NCBI GenBank assembly: GCA_013298595.1 | Contig: JAAFIG010000010.1 | Span: 1-64,000 of the forward strand | Length of the DNA stretch: 64,000 bases | Source: Deinococcales bacterium | GTDB lineage: Bacteria > Deinococcota > Deinococci > Deinococcales > JAAFIG01 | Direction of reading: 5' to 3' | Shown: one piece after another, positions 7,699 through 16,193 of the stretch | Layout: every line of letters begins with the position of its first letter | How positions within the stretch are numbered: position 1 is the stretch's first letter | Translations under genes and position numbers: made by a program | The notes under the pieces: model-generated | The model's input: the letters and a program-made list of their open reading frames with translations, nothing else | What the model was told of the DNA's origin: nothing | The model's database searches: none

Positions 7699-9447
7699 TC
7701 AGAGGTTCGGTATCAATTTTAACTCGGTTGGTAATGCTCCAAAAAGGCGGTGTGAAGCAAATACCTCGAGTGATTGGACTTGGGTCTGTAAAATAGTTTG
7801 GTTTTGCAAAGTCACACTGCATGATTTATTCATAGCAACCAAGTCGGCTTGCGAATTAGGGGCTGTAAAAGCATCACCACCACTAGCAACTGCGCCATTG
7901 GGACGGGTGTTAGCTGGGAAAACACAGTAAAAAACAGTGCTTTTGGCATCAAAGACTTGGAAGTATTGTTCACCTTCGTCTACAAAAGCAAAGACTGCTT
8001 TGGTGACACCATTTTGGGTAGCTGTACCTGTTGGATCGCCATCGCTATCAAGTTTGGTAAAATTCATTGTCCAAGGTGAAAGCCCATCAATGTTTAAAAC
8101 CCACGTTTGACCTGGTTTTGGTGGAAAACTGGCAACTAAATTGGTTGGGGTAATTGGAGTATTACTGACAACTGTGGTACTTCCACTGACATCAGCCGTA
8201 ATTGTTGCTGTACAAGATTTTTGTAAATCCGTTAACTCCTTGGCATTGGTGGCTTGAAAAACAGATGTACCACCCACAAAACTGGCACCATTGGCTTGGA
8301 TAGTCGCTCCAAAAACACAATAATACACACCATCTTTACCTGTCATTGCAAACACTTTTGCACCCGCCGAAGTGGTAAATGCCAGAGCCTCTTGGTTAAC
8401 ACCCGATTGGGTTGCCACACCAACAACATCGGTTTTATCAACACTATTGTATTTAATAATCCACGGGGCAATACCATCAATACTGACTGTCCAGCTTTGA
8501 CCAACTTTTGGTGGGAAACTGGCTTGTACTTGTGTTGGCGGTGCAGGTGGTGTTGCAATAGCTCCGCTTTGAGGCTCGAGATTGGCTTTACAGGGGGCAC
8601 TGTTGGCATCGGTTAATGTGGTGAACTGACTGGCACCCGCAGCTCGGAAATACACTGCACCTGTCAGTACATTGTTTTGCAAACTACTCGAGCCTTGGAA
8701 GCTACAAACTGTTACCCCACCTTGTGGGTCGGTGGCATAGGCTGCGAGAGTATCAGCTGAGTAGAAAATCTCGAGTTTACGTTGAGCAACTGGGTCGGCT
8801 GTTCCTTCGGTGTTTAATGTTCCAAGGTAGACATTGGTGCCACCACGGTTTTCGACACTCGAGAAAGCCACTCGGTATACAACTGGGCGATTCCCTAAGC
8901 GGAATTCCCATTTTTGACCAACCGCTAAATTAACAGGCCAACTCAGTGCAGGTGGGTTGTTATTACTTGGTGTTGGAGGGGGGGGTGGAGCAGGCGGGGT
9001 TGGGGCTGGTTGGGAGCCGCCATTGTTCACAACCACTCGGCACCCTATGTTATCAGCAACTGGATCGGCATTTCCTACTTTGTTTAATCGAACCCCCTCG
9101 TATACAACACGATTAGTACTGCTAAGGCTACTGTTCACACTGGTTGCATTTGGTAATAAACAGTATTCACTACCACCCGTAAAAGCAACCTGCCAAACAA
9201 ATGAGCCATTATTTTGCGAAAACGAAAACAACGTACCAGCTGTGCCATTTGACCCTTTGGCATCGCCTGTCCAGTCACCATCGGAATCTTTACCTTTGAT
9301 GGTACTTGTCCATGTTTGGCGTAACTCGAGTGAAACCTGACTTCCTGCCTTGAGGATATTCGATGGTGGATACGCATTTTGCGCTCGAGCCTCGAAACCC
9401 GAAAAAGTAACAACTGCTGCCAATAATGCTCCCCAAAATGGTTTCAT
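7699..9447 (-). CDS. Secreted protein with four related domains, 582 aa
   Basis: A signal peptide ending FEARAQ is followed by four related modules of about 110 aa (roughly residues 30-140, 170-285, 305-420 and 435-550). They are separated by a proline-rich linker (near residues 147-167) and short linkers. Each module opens with a pattern like VGQ.W...I and contains YC-F or a similar Cys segment and a later lysine-Cys (KSC), so each may hold one disulfide. The last two are clearly alike (PKVGQSWTVSIDGIAPW against PKPGQTWVLNIDGLSPW). The fold is probably a beta-sandwich, function unknown. A good AAAGGAG ribosome site precedes the ATG. Confidence 0.75.
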   Translation of the reverse strand: MKPFWGALLAAVVTFSGFEARAQNAYPPSNILKAGSQVSLELRQTWTSTIKGKDSDGDWTGDAKGSNGTAGTLFSFSQNNGSFVWQVAFTGGSEYCLLPNATSVNSSLSSTNRVVYEGVRLNKVGNADPVADNIGCRVVVNNGGSQPAPTPPAPPPPPTPSNNNPPALSWPVNLAVGQKWEFRLGNRPVVYRVAFSSVENRGGTNVYLGTLNTEGTADPVAQRKLEIFYSADTLAAYATDPQGGVTVCSFQGSSSLQNNVLTGAVYFRAAGASQFTTLTDANSAPCKANLEPQSGAIATPPAPPTQVQASFPPKVGQSWTVSIDGIAPWIIKYNSVDKTDVVGVATQSGVNQEALAFTTSAGAKVFAMTGKDGVYYCVFGATIQANGASFVGGTSVFQATNAKELTDLQKSCTATITADVSGSTTVVSNTPITPTNLVASFPPKPGQTWVLNIDGLSPWTMNFTKLDSDGDPTGTATQNGVTKAVFAFVDEGEQYFQVFDAKSTVFYCVFPANTRPNGAVASGGDAFTAPNSQADLVAMNKSCSVTLQNQTILQTQVQSLEVFASHRLFGALPTELKLIPNL

Positions 9448-9535
9448 TGACTAACTCCTTTCGCTAATCCTTATTACTTTACAGGTAAAGCGTTACAGTT
9501 GCCGCAACAAAAGCATTTGTGGCGTTTAACACATC

Positions 9536-10156
9536 TTAATTTTTCTGCACAAAAACCCATGTTGCCCCACCGTTAATGGTGGTAAAACGCAAAACCTCGG
9601 GCAAATCAGGATTAGCTTGTTTACGTTTTAACTCGAGCCAACCATTTTTACCAGCTTCTTCGATATTCGGTGCACCACGAGGCACGTAATCCTCGAGTTT
9701 CAAAGCCAATTTAAATTTGGTAGCCAAAGCAAAACTCGAGAAGGCTTTATCGTTTGCTAGAACAAAGCGTTTCACACTTGGTCCAACCAATTCGACCACT
9801 TGCACTTCTCCGCCTCGAGCAAAACTGACCCGTGCTCCAGGTCCAAAAGCCACATTGGAACAGACCAATGCCAGATTATCGGCATCATTGCCACCACCAT
9901 CAAATTGCAATGGCAATAAGCCAGGACGCTCGAGCCGATAAGTGCGCGAAACCGTTTGGGTTTGTCCAGAAAAACTACTGGATAAGGTTTCGGCAAGGGC
10001 AAGCTCTGTGCCTTCAGCGCCTGCACAACGCACATTAGGCGTGGGTTCGGGTGTACTGAACAAACCACTATTTTGAATAACTGGGCGTAGAAGCAAACCA
10101 GCACCAACACCAATCACGACAACCAGAACGTACATCCACCAAGGGGTATCTTTCAT
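9536..10156 (-). CDS. Membrane-anchored hypothetical protein, 206 aa
   Basis: One N-terminal membrane segment (WWMYVLVVVIGVGAGLLL, residues 6-23) is followed by an exported domain with two Cys (VRCAG, LVCSN). No family is recognised. TAGACT stands 6 bases before the ATG with no ribosome site, so the transcript is likely leaderless. Its promoter faces that of the 97-aa gene, with only 16 bases between the two -10 elements. Confidence 0.6.
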   Translation of the reverse strand: MKDTPWWMYVLVVVIGVGAGLLLRPVIQNSGLFSTPEPTPNVRCAGAEGTELALAETLSSSFSGQTQTVSRTYRLERPGLLPLQFDGGGNDADNLALVCSNVAFGPGARVSFARGGEVQVVELVGPSVKRFVLANDKAFSSFALATKFKLALKLEDYVPRGAPNIEEAGKNGWLELKRKQANPDLPEVLRFTTINGGATWVFVQKN

Positions 10157-10162
10157 GGTAGT

Positions 10163-10190
10163 AGTCTACCAAGACTTTCGTGCATATAAT
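10163..10190. promoter_or_regulatory. Divergent leaderless promoter pair
   Basis: On the minus strand TAGACT (10168-10163) lies 6 bases before the ATG at 10156. On the plus strand TATAAT (10185-10190) lies 6 bases before the ATG at 10197. The -10 boxes are 16 bases apart, so each promoter's -35 region overlaps the other's and they may be mutually exclusive. Confidence 0.6.
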
Positions 10191-10196
10191 TCAATT

Positions 10197-10490
10197 ATGT
10201 TCTCCTTTTTCAAAAAACGTGATACCTCACCTCAATATCTCAAATTCGATGGGCAAAATGCGTATTTTATTCGCATTCGTACCGCTAAACGCGGCGAAAT
10301 TGTCGAAATCCGTTTCACGCGTTCGGGCGATATCTCGAGTGATGAGGGCGGGTATTACTTGCGTAAAGGCATTGTCGCACCCAATAGTTTTGATCGTGCC
10401 ACGCTCGAGATTCGTTTTGCCAATGGTTATGCTAAACCTGTGATTACGGTGGATGGTGGCGAGGCAATTCCGTTGAGTGAATGGCAATGA
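10197..10490 (+). CDS. Hypothetical protein, 97 aa, upstream of meaB
   Basis: The start chosen is the ATG 6 bases after TATAAT rather than an in-frame ATG at 10155 that would lie upstream of the promoter. The product (MFSFFKKRDTSPQYLKF...) is a small beta-rich soluble protein without a signal peptide; no family is recognised. Its stop overlaps the meaB start (ATGA), so the two are translationally coupled. Confidence 0.6.
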   Translation: MFSFFKKRDTSPQYLKFDGQNAYFIRIRTAKRGEIVEIRFTRSGDISSDEGGYYLRKGIVAPNSFDRATLEIRFANGYAKPVITVDGGEAIPLSEWQ

Positions 10491-11407
10491 GTTCATTGCT
10501 GACCGCTTTTTTAGCGGGTGATGTGCGTGCTTTGGCTCGAGCCATTACTTTGGTTGAATCGGGTGATGCTCGAGGTGAGGTCTTACTTTCGAGTTTACGG
10601 GCTGAGCGGCAGAACTCGAGTTGTTTGGTGATTGGTATGACTGGTGCGCCAGGTGCGGGTAAAAGCACGTTAACTGATGCCCTAATAACATCGTGCCGCA
10701 GTCTGGGTGCTCGAGTGGCTGTGCTCTGTGTAGACCCTAGCAGCCCATTTAGTGGTGGGGCAATTCTGGGTGATCGTATTCGTATGGGTAAGCATTACCA
10801 AGATAGTGGTGTCTTTGTGCGAAGTATGGCTTCCAGAGGTGCACTTGGCGGTTTAGCCAAAACCACGGTCAGTGTGCTGTCGTTGCTCGAAGCGTTTGGT
10901 TTTGCTTATGTTTTCCTCGAGACGGTTGGGGTTGGACAATCCGAAGTGGATATTGCCAGTGTTGCCGATCACACGGTGTTGGTGTTAACCCCAGCGGGTG
11001 GTGATGCTGTGCAGGCATTCAAAGCGGGCATTATGGAAATTGCGGATATTTTTGTGGTCAATAAAGCCGATTTACCTGGCGCAGATCGTTTAATGCGTGA
11101 AATCCGAGCGGCACAGGAACTTGGTGCTCACGATGAGCACACTTGGTTTGCACCTATTTTGCAAACCATTGGTAGCCAAGCGCAGGGCATACCCGAAATT
11201 CTCGAGGCAATTGGTCAGCATCGTGCTCATTTAGGCTCGAGTGGTTTGCAAACTCGGCGGCTTGAACGCGCTCGTTTTGAACTGAATGCGGCGATTCAAG
11301 AAGAAGCTCGAGAGCGTGCAAAACATGGTCAACAAAATTTGTTAGCTCGTATCAGCCAAGGACAAATTACAGCCAGAGAAGCAGCTTTGGAAGTTTTACA
11401 AACGTGA
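10487..11407 (+). CDS. meaB: MeaB/ArgK-type G3E GTPase (methylmalonyl-CoA mutase chaperone)
   Basis: 306 aa from the ATG in an ATGA overlap (another in-frame ATG lies 6 bases upstream). The P-loop GAPGAGKST, a DPSSPFSGGAILGDRIRM segment, ETVGVGQSE (switch II) and NKAD identify the MeaB family, which protects and reloads adenosylcobalamin-dependent mutases using GTP. No mutase gene is present in the window, so its partner is encoded elsewhere or the protein serves another cofactor enzyme. A hairpin terminator overlaps its stop codon. Confidence 0.9.
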   Translation: MSSLLTAFLAGDVRALARAITLVESGDARGEVLLSSLRAERQNSSCLVIGMTGAPGAGKSTLTDALITSCRSLGARVAVLCVDPSSPFSGGAILGDRIRMGKHYQDSGVFVRSMASRGALGGLAKTTVSVLSLLEAFGFAYVFLETVGVGQSEVDIASVADHTVLVLTPAGGDAVQAFKAGIMEIADIFVVNKADLPGADRLMREIRAAQELGAHDEHTWFAPILQTIGSQAQGIPEILEAIGQHRAHLGSSGLQTRRLERARFELNAAIQEEARERAKHGQQNLLARISQGQITAREAALEVLQT

Positions 11408-11442
11408 AGGGACGTGCGACTGGGGAGTTAATACGTCCCTTC
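11406..11442 (+). terminator. Terminator of the meaB operon
   Basis: Inverted repeat GAAGGGACGT/ACGTCCCTTC with a 17-base loop, starting on the meaB stop codon and followed by TCAGTTTGG. The T-run is poor, so its strength is uncertain. Confidence 0.55.
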
Positions 11443-11466
11443 AGTTTGGTATACGCAAATGCCAAC

Positions 11467-11838
11467 TTATTTGGATGAAGTTAAACCCAGTGTCTCGAGT
11501 AATTCATCACCAACAATGAATTCTTCGGTTTTACCAACAATTAAAAGCGTGCAAGCCCGTTCGCTATAAAAACGTTTAATGGCTTCCCATGCCTCATCTT
11601 CAGAAGCAAAAGTTTGGGTTAATTCTAAATCTAGTACCGTCTCGATTGGATCTTCACCAAATTCTTCACTACGCAGCGCTTCAACAAAAGCGGTAAAAGC
11701 GTAACGGTCCAGGATTTCGTCTTCTTTGGGTGCTCGAGATAAATCGGTTTTGCGCTTTAATTGATCGCCAACCACTGCAAAAGGCTCGAGGGCAGCATCG
11801 AAAGTTTGGTCTGTGACATGTAGTGTTTGAATTGCCAT
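11467..11838 (-). CDS. Hypothetical acidic protein, 123 aa
   Basis: Soluble, Glu/Asp-rich protein starting MAIQTLHVTDQTFDAAL; no signal peptide or membrane segment and no recognised family. A weak -10-like TACGCT lies 6 bases before the ATG, in line with other leaderless genes here. It faces the meaB terminator and lies just downstream of hicA on the same strand, but a 32-base gap and its own promoter make it separate from the toxin-antitoxin pair. Confidence 0.5.
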   Translation of the reverse strand: MAIQTLHVTDQTFDAALEPFAVVGDQLKRKTDLSRAPKEDEILDRYAFTAFVEALRSEEFGEDPIETVLDLELTQTFASEDEAWEAIKRFYSERACTLLIVGKTEEFIVGDELLETLGLTSSK

Positions 11839-11870
11839 ATGCCTAGCGTACCAGTTTTATGGATTTGTAT

Positions 11871-12059
11871 TTATCGTAGCGGTTCAAGACCGAGTTGAAT
11901 ACAAATTTTGATAGCTGTGAAGTCGTTGATTTCGCGGTGTCGAGGTATGCTTGTGCGTTGTTTAATAGTTTCGTTCCACCAAATTGAATGCTCTGCACCT
12001 TCTCGTAATAAAATACAGCCATTAGCTGTTAAGTACACAAGTAAATCACGCCGCTTCAT
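11871..12059 (-). CDS. hicA: HicA-type toxin (mRNA interferase)
   Basis: 62 aa, the usual HicA size. The dsRBD-like fold is recognisable from MKRRDLLVYLTANGC, then the catalytic-His segment REGAEHSIWWN (His about residue 24) and the SIPRHREINDFTAIKICIQLGL C-terminal pattern. HicA toxins cleave mRNA and are held inactive by HicB. The start overlaps the end of hicB by 14 bases, so synthesis is coupled, with the antitoxin gene first. Confidence 0.85.
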   Translation of the reverse strand: MKRRDLLVYLTANGCILLREGAEHSIWWNETIKQRTSIPRHREINDFTAIKICIQLGLEPLR

Positions 12060-12333
12060 AAGGTATTATCACTGGTTTGACAACCGAAGCAGCACTGAGT
12101 ACTAAATGAATTGGTTCTTCTAAATCTGCTTGGCTATCCGTCAGAGTTACATTTGGTAAAGGCAGGGCTTCACCAAGTAATAAATTGGTTTCTGCCATAT
12201 CAACCAAGGCACTACTGAGTAATCGTCTGGCTTCCTCGAGCGTATTGGCGCATGTAATAACACCAGGAAAATCCAAAACTTCGGCGTGGACTTGGTGTTC
12301 AAGAAATTTGAACATGGCTTTATAAGTCAACAT
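12046..12333 (-). CDS. hicB: HicB-type antitoxin
   Basis: 95 aa. The N-terminal partial RNase H-like fold shows HQVHAEVLDFPGVITCANTLEEARRLLSSAL, typical of HicB. The C-terminal DNA-binding part usual in longer HicBs is short or absent. TAGAAT lies 7 bases before the ATG, giving a leaderless message. It neutralises HicA encoded immediately downstream. Confidence 0.85.
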   Translation of the reverse strand: MLTYKAMFKFLEHQVHAEVLDFPGVITCANTLEEARRLLSSALVDMAETNLLLGEALPLPNVTLTDSQADLEEPIHLVLSAASVVKPVIIPYEAA

Positions 12334-12361
12334 GGTGTGTATTCTACTCCTTGAGTGAAAA

Positions 12362-12787
12362 TTATTTTTTTGTAATTAACACTAAGCCAACAACACAAAA
12401 GATGAGTCCAATAAAATTAACTATTGAGAATTTTTCCTTAAAAAACCATATGCCTATGGGTATAACCAGTACGGCGACAATGGCATTAACAATAATACCT
12501 GTTATGCCTAAGCTGCTACCTGCGCGAAATGCCAGTATCCAACCAAGTTCAATGCCAACAATGCTGAGTGTTACTAAAATAACTGCCCAGTTAATGTTTT
12601 GGATACTTTGTAAAAAAGTTTTTTCAGGGCGATCAAAAAAGGTGATGCCCATAACAATCAGCAATGCAAGGCTGTAATAAATAATTAGGGCGTGCCAGTG
12701 GTTGATATTATTGGGTAAGGATTTTTGTCCAATTTGATACAGTAAAACACTGCTGGCAATTAGGGCGATGGGTAGGAGCGGGTTCAT
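12362..12787 (-). CDS. Small EamA/DMT-superfamily membrane protein, 141 aa
   Basis: Four to five hydrophobic segments and the C-terminal pattern IGIWFFKEKFSIVNFIGLIFCVVGLVLI match a half-size member of the drug/metabolite transporter superfamily, which would work as a dimer. The substrate cannot be told. The gene lacks CTCGAG and is AT-rich compared with ssb next to it, which hints at transfer. Confidence 0.7.
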   Translation of the reverse strand: MNPLLPIALIASSVLLYQIGQKSLPNNINHWHALIIYYSLALLIVMGITFFDRPEKTFLQSIQNINWAVILVTLSIVGIELGWILAFRAGSSLGITGIIVNAIVAVLVIPIGIWFFKEKFSIVNFIGLIFCVVGLVLITKK

Positions 12788-12869
12788 GGTTGGCTCGTTT
12801 TATTGGCTTGTCTCGAGGGCATTGGATTTGTAGTATACGTGGTTTTTACAAATGCTGTGATCTTATCTG

Positions 12870-12898
12870 TTGACAACATAAATGTGTTATGCTATAAC
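12870..12898 (+). promoter_or_regulatory. ssb promoter
   Basis: Perfect -35 TTGACA (12870-12875), a 17-base spacer and TATAAC (12893-12898) preceded by TG one base before it, giving an extended -10. The start codon follows 78 bases later with an AGGAG site. Confidence 0.85.
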
Positions 12899-12976
12899 CA
12901 TAACCGACACCTCTCGAGGGTCGCATTTCACTAGGTAAACAAGACATCTCACACAGAACGGATAGGAGAACAGATT

Positions 12977-13777
12977 ATGGCTCGAGGTATTAACAGTATT
13001 TTATTGGTTGGCGCATTGGTTCGTGAAGCAGAACTTCGTTACACCCCCAATGGCGCAGCAGTCCTGAGTTTCACAGTGGCTGGCGATAGCACCATCACCG
13101 ACAGCAGCGGCGAGGTTCGTAGCGTTGCATGGTATCACCGTGCCGAGTACATCTCAAAAAACGCAGAAACTCTGGTCGAGAGCATCAAACCAGGTTCGGC
13201 ATTATTGCTCGAAGGTAAACTCGAGTACCAAGCTTGGGAAAATGACCTAGGCGAGAAACGCAACCGTGTCGTGTTGCGGGTTCATCAACTCGAGGTACTA
13301 CGTGAAAATAGCACCGAGCGTTTAACCGCAGACCGCACAGGTGGTTACAGATTGCTCGAGGGTATCAACCGAGCCATCATTGCTGGTAACTTAACCAAAG
13401 ATGCGGTACTGCGCCACACAAGCAATGGCACACCTGTCACCAGTGTATCTGTGGCAGTCAACGAATCTTGGAAAGATACTACTGGGCAATGGCGCGAAAA
13501 AGCCCATTACTTAGACATCACCCTTTGGGGATCATTAGCCGAAAATAGCGCAGCACTGACCAAAGGCACACCAATTTTTGTGCAAGGCAGACTGGAATCT
13601 GATTCTTGGACAGACAGCGCAGGACAAAAACGTAGCAAATTACAAATTAATGCTGAACGTTTTGAAATTCTCGAGCGCCGCGCCAACAACGAACAGCCTG
13701 AAGCAATCGAAGAAATGGCTGTCGAAGCACCCATACCACCCGTTCGTCGTCCACGCCAAAACCGCGCAGCGGCTTAA
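12977..13777 (+). CDS. ssb: Single-stranded DNA-binding protein with two OB folds (Deinococcus-Thermus type)
   Basis: 266 aa. Two OB domains in one chain: the first at about residues 1-112 (GINSILLVGALVREAELRYT, SVAWYHRAEY) and the second at about 127-235 (INRAIIAGNLTKDAVLRHTS, HYLDITLWGSLAEN). Two-domain SSB that acts as a homodimer is the hallmark of Deinococcus and Thermus, where most bacteria have one domain and a tetramer. The C-terminal tail is basic-proline rich (PPVRRPRQNRAAA) and lacks the usual acidic DDDIPF-like tip, which in other SSBs binds partner proteins; that is unusual. Confidence 0.95.
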   Translation: MARGINSILLVGALVREAELRYTPNGAAVLSFTVAGDSTITDSSGEVRSVAWYHRAEYISKNAETLVESIKPGSALLLEGKLEYQAWENDLGEKRNRVVLRVHQLEVLRENSTERLTADRTGGYRLLEGINRAIIAGNLTKDAVLRHTSNGTPVTSVSVAVNESWKDTTGQWREKAHYLDITLWGSLAENSAALTKGTPIFVQGRLESDSWTDSAGQKRSKLQINAERFEILERRANNEQPEAIEEMAVEAPIPPVRRPRQNRAAA

Positions 13778-13780
13778 ACC

Positions 13781-14125
13781 ATGAACACGTTTCACTCGAG
13801 GGGCTTCTATGCCCCTCAGACCTTAATATACCCACTTGAACCCGCTGCCACACTAGAACGCAACCCGTACAACCTGACTCGTCTTGCCACGCAAATGCTA
13901 CAAGCTCGAGCTACGCAAGTGGTACTGGCATTACATCCAAAACACATCGAAATACTCGAGGTTACTTTTTTACCCATTACTGTTTCTTGGCTCGAGGGTT
14001 GCGTACCTGTGTTACTTGAAACCCATGAAATTACCAATTGGCTGAGCGATTATGATTTTGCCCAAGTTGAATTACTCCGTTCAAAACACGGAATTCTCGA
14101 GGTACGAGTGCTGCCTGGACATTAA
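13781..14125 (+). CDS. Hypothetical protein, 114 aa, downstream of ssb
   Basis: It starts 4 bases after the ssb stop. The codons hold several CTCGAG copies and the frame is uninterrupted, so it is probably real, but no family is recognised. A hairpin GAGGGGC/GCCCCTC (13798-13804 and 13811-13817) falls inside its first codons, so it may be poorly expressed or the region may also serve as the ssb 3' end. Confidence 0.45.
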   Translation: MNTFHSRGFYAPQTLIYPLEPAATLERNPYNLTRLATQMLQARATQVVLALHPKHIEILEVTFLPITVSWLEGCVPVLLETHEITNWLSDYDFAQVELLRSKHGILEVRVLPGH

Positions 14126-14175
14126 GCAAATTTGTTTCTTAACCTAACTTCATAAAAAGAGTGCATTGTGAACCC

Positions 14176-15039
14176 ATGAAAAAACTTTCATGGGTTGGTT
14201 TCTCGAGTGCAGCTTTACTTGGTTTGGCTTTAGCTCAGGGTAATGGTGGTTTTACCGTTATTTCCACTCCAGGATTACCCAATCAAATAGCCACCACCGA
14301 AACATTTTCAAACCGTGCTGCTTTACTACAACTCAAATGTGTTGGCACCCAAATCGAAGTTTCCTTAGACCCTAAAGTCAAACTAACCACCACTCAAACA
14401 CCAACCGTGAGTGTTCGTTTTGACGATGCACCTGCGCTACAACAACAATGGAATTTTGCCCCAGAAGGTGGCGAATTGCTGTTGCCACAAAACTTCACTC
14501 AACAATTTATTGCAGGTATCACTGATGCCAAACAAGCCCGTATCGTCATACCAGAACAACAAAACCCAAGTTGGGAAGGCAATTTTAATGTCATGGGTTT
14601 TCGGGCAGCTTACGCGCAACTTCCTTGCAATACCGCGATTGCACTCACCACAAGCGCAAACCCACCAACTCCAACACCAATTCCAACCACCACAACAAAA
14701 GTCATAGATCCAACCATCGCCTTTATCGCCCCTCTCGAGTTCAGCAAAGCCTTCGGAGGGCGCTTTGAGCCAGAAGCGGGCAAACTGGCTTGGGAATACA
14801 ACGGCATCAAACTGATTCTCGAGCAAAATAAAACTTTGGTTCGCAATGTCAGCCGCAACACCAGCCTCGAATTACCACGAGCTGTTCGCACTATGCCAAA
14901 TGGGCGTACAGTTGTGCCCGCTCGAGTGGTAGCTGCTTTTAATTGCAACACCGCCCCGACCAAACCCACCGATGCGATTGTGCGTGTAACATGTGGTGGT
15001 GGCACAACCCAAATGACTCGAGACTTACCACGTTACTAA
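14176..15039 (+). CDS. Secreted protein with a copper-amine-oxidase-like stalk domain, 287 aa
   Basis: Signal peptide MKKLSWVGFSSAALLGLALAQ, then a beta-rich domain, a Thr/Pro-rich linker (about residues 165-180) and a C-terminal module. In that module GRFEPEAGKLAWEYNG and MPNGRTVVPARVVAAFNC follow the stalk-domain consensus in which a variant of NGRTMVPAR is invariant. Such domains are found on the surface of many bacteria and mediate binding. The chosen start is the ATG beginning the signal peptide; an in-frame GTG 15 bases upstream is possible. A clean terminator follows. Confidence 0.7.
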   Translation: MKKLSWVGFSSAALLGLALAQGNGGFTVISTPGLPNQIATTETFSNRAALLQLKCVGTQIEVSLDPKVKLTTTQTPTVSVRFDDAPALQQQWNFAPEGGELLLPQNFTQQFIAGITDAKQARIVIPEQQNPSWEGNFNVMGFRAAYAQLPCNTAIALTTSANPPTPTPIPTTTTKVIDPTIAFIAPLEFSKAFGGRFEPEAGKLAWEYNGIKLILEQNKTLVRNVSRNTSLELPRAVRTMPNGRTVVPARVVAAFNCNTAPTKPTDAIVRVTCGGGTTQMTRDLPRY

Positions 15040-15053
15040 AACGCAAAATGATC

Positions 15054-15081
15054 AAAGGCAGACGCAGTGTCTGCCTTTTTT
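15054..15081 (+). terminator. Rho-independent terminator
   Basis: Stem AAAGGCAGAC/GTCTGCCTTT with a 5-base loop and a T-run directly after the stalk-domain protein gene. Confidence 0.85.
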
Positions 15082-15091
15082 GTTGCTCAAT

Positions 15092-16180
15092 TTATAATGG
15101 AAAAATTCGATCTGCCCATTGTTTAGGGTCGGTAGCTTCGGCTCGTACCCGCATTTCCCAATGCAAATGTGGTGCGGTGCTAAAACCAGTGTTACCAACT
15201 TTGCCAATCAGTTGCCCTTTTTTGACTTTTTGCCCAATTTTGACCAGAATCTGGCTTTGATGAAAATACAAACTAACCACGCCAGCACCGTGGTTAATTC
15301 CTGTTAAACCACCTCGGATGGGGTATGCACCAGCTACTTCGACAATGCCGTCATTAGCAGCATAAATCGGGTCGCCAATTTTACCAGCGATATCCTGCCC
15401 ATAATGATAATTGACAATGTCATCTTTTTTGTAAAACCGCGCTTGGGCAAACTGGCTGGTAAACACAGCAGGACGCGGATACGCAAATGGTTTTACCCAT
15501 AAACGTGGTGTACCTTCAGATTTTGCATGAGCCGCATTCAGGATAGTGCGTTCTCGAGCACGGTTCTCTTTGGTTAAAGTAGACAGTACCGCTTGGCTCA
15601 TAAAAACATTTTGCACCACTTGAGGGTCTGGTAATAACTTGATACTCGAGTTAATCACTTCACCACCAAGGTTGGCTTGAATTGGCACAATTTTTGGTTT
15701 AGTACCCAGTAATTCGCGTCCTACCCCAACCCAATCTGCGCCATCTTGGGTCATCACCAATTGTTCTTGTCCCCAGAAAACAATTGGTGTACCTGAAGTC
15801 ACACCTTTTAAACGAATCAAGACTGGGTCACCAGGAATACAAGCTTCTCGGTGAATAATACTCGAGCCAGCCGAAATACCTTTGACCGTTGTTAATCGCC
15901 AACGTGCCGAAGCAGCGGCTGCCGCTGCTGGTTTTGTGCTGTTCGCTACGGGTTTAGGAGCACTCGAGGTAGTTGGTTTGACACCATCTGGAACGTTTAA
16001 TGTTTGCCCAAGGCTGATATCGTTACTCGAAAGATTATTGAGGCGTTTGAGTTCTTCGACACTAATGCCATACCGCTGTGCAATATTAAAAAGTGTATCG
16101 CCTTGTTGAACCGTATAAGACGCGGCAAGAACACTCAGACTTGAAAGCAAAATAACTGCAAAAACCCACGATTTTTTCAT
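15092..16180 (-). CDS. LysM domain and M23-family peptidase, secreted
   Basis: 362 aa from the ATG at 16180; the frame continues upstream into the next gene, but TAGACT 7 bases before this ATG and the signal peptide (MKKSWVFAVILLSSLSVLAAS) fix the start. A LysM module (SYTVQQGDTLFNIAQRYGIS) binds peptidoglycan. An alanine-rich linker follows, then a middle domain and a C-terminal M23 endopeptidase with HYGQD, GGLTGINHGAGVVSLYFHQS and PHLHWEMRV. The zinc ligands are the first-motif His and Asp (HYGQD) and the final HxH (HLH). It probably cuts peptidoglycan cross-links during growth. Confidence 0.9.
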   Translation of the reverse strand: MKKSWVFAVILLSSLSVLAASYTVQQGDTLFNIAQRYGISVEELKRLNNLSSNDISLGQTLNVPDGVKPTTSSAPKPVANSTKPAAAAAASARWRLTTVKGISAGSSIIHREACIPGDPVLIRLKGVTSGTPIVFWGQEQLVMTQDGADWVGVGRELLGTKPKIVPIQANLGGEVINSSIKLLPDPQVVQNVFMSQAVLSTLTKENRARERTILNAAHAKSEGTPRLWVKPFAYPRPAVFTSQFAQARFYKKDDIVNYHYGQDIAGKIGDPIYAANDGIVEVAGAYPIRGGLTGINHGAGVVSLYFHQSQILVKIGQKVKKGQLIGKVGNTGFSTAPHLHWEMRVRAEATDPKQWADRIFPL

Positions 16181-16187
16181 CGGCGCT

Positions 16188-16193
16188 AGTCTA
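16188..16193 (-). promoter_or_regulatory. -10 element of the LysM/M23 gene, leaderless type
   Basis: TAGACT on the minus strand, 7 bases before the start codon, with no ribosome site between. Confidence 0.5.

Noticed and set aside
14437-15005. Minus-strand frames opposite the stalk-domain protein
   Set aside because: The plus-strand gene has a signal peptide and a domain match, the minus frames have neither.
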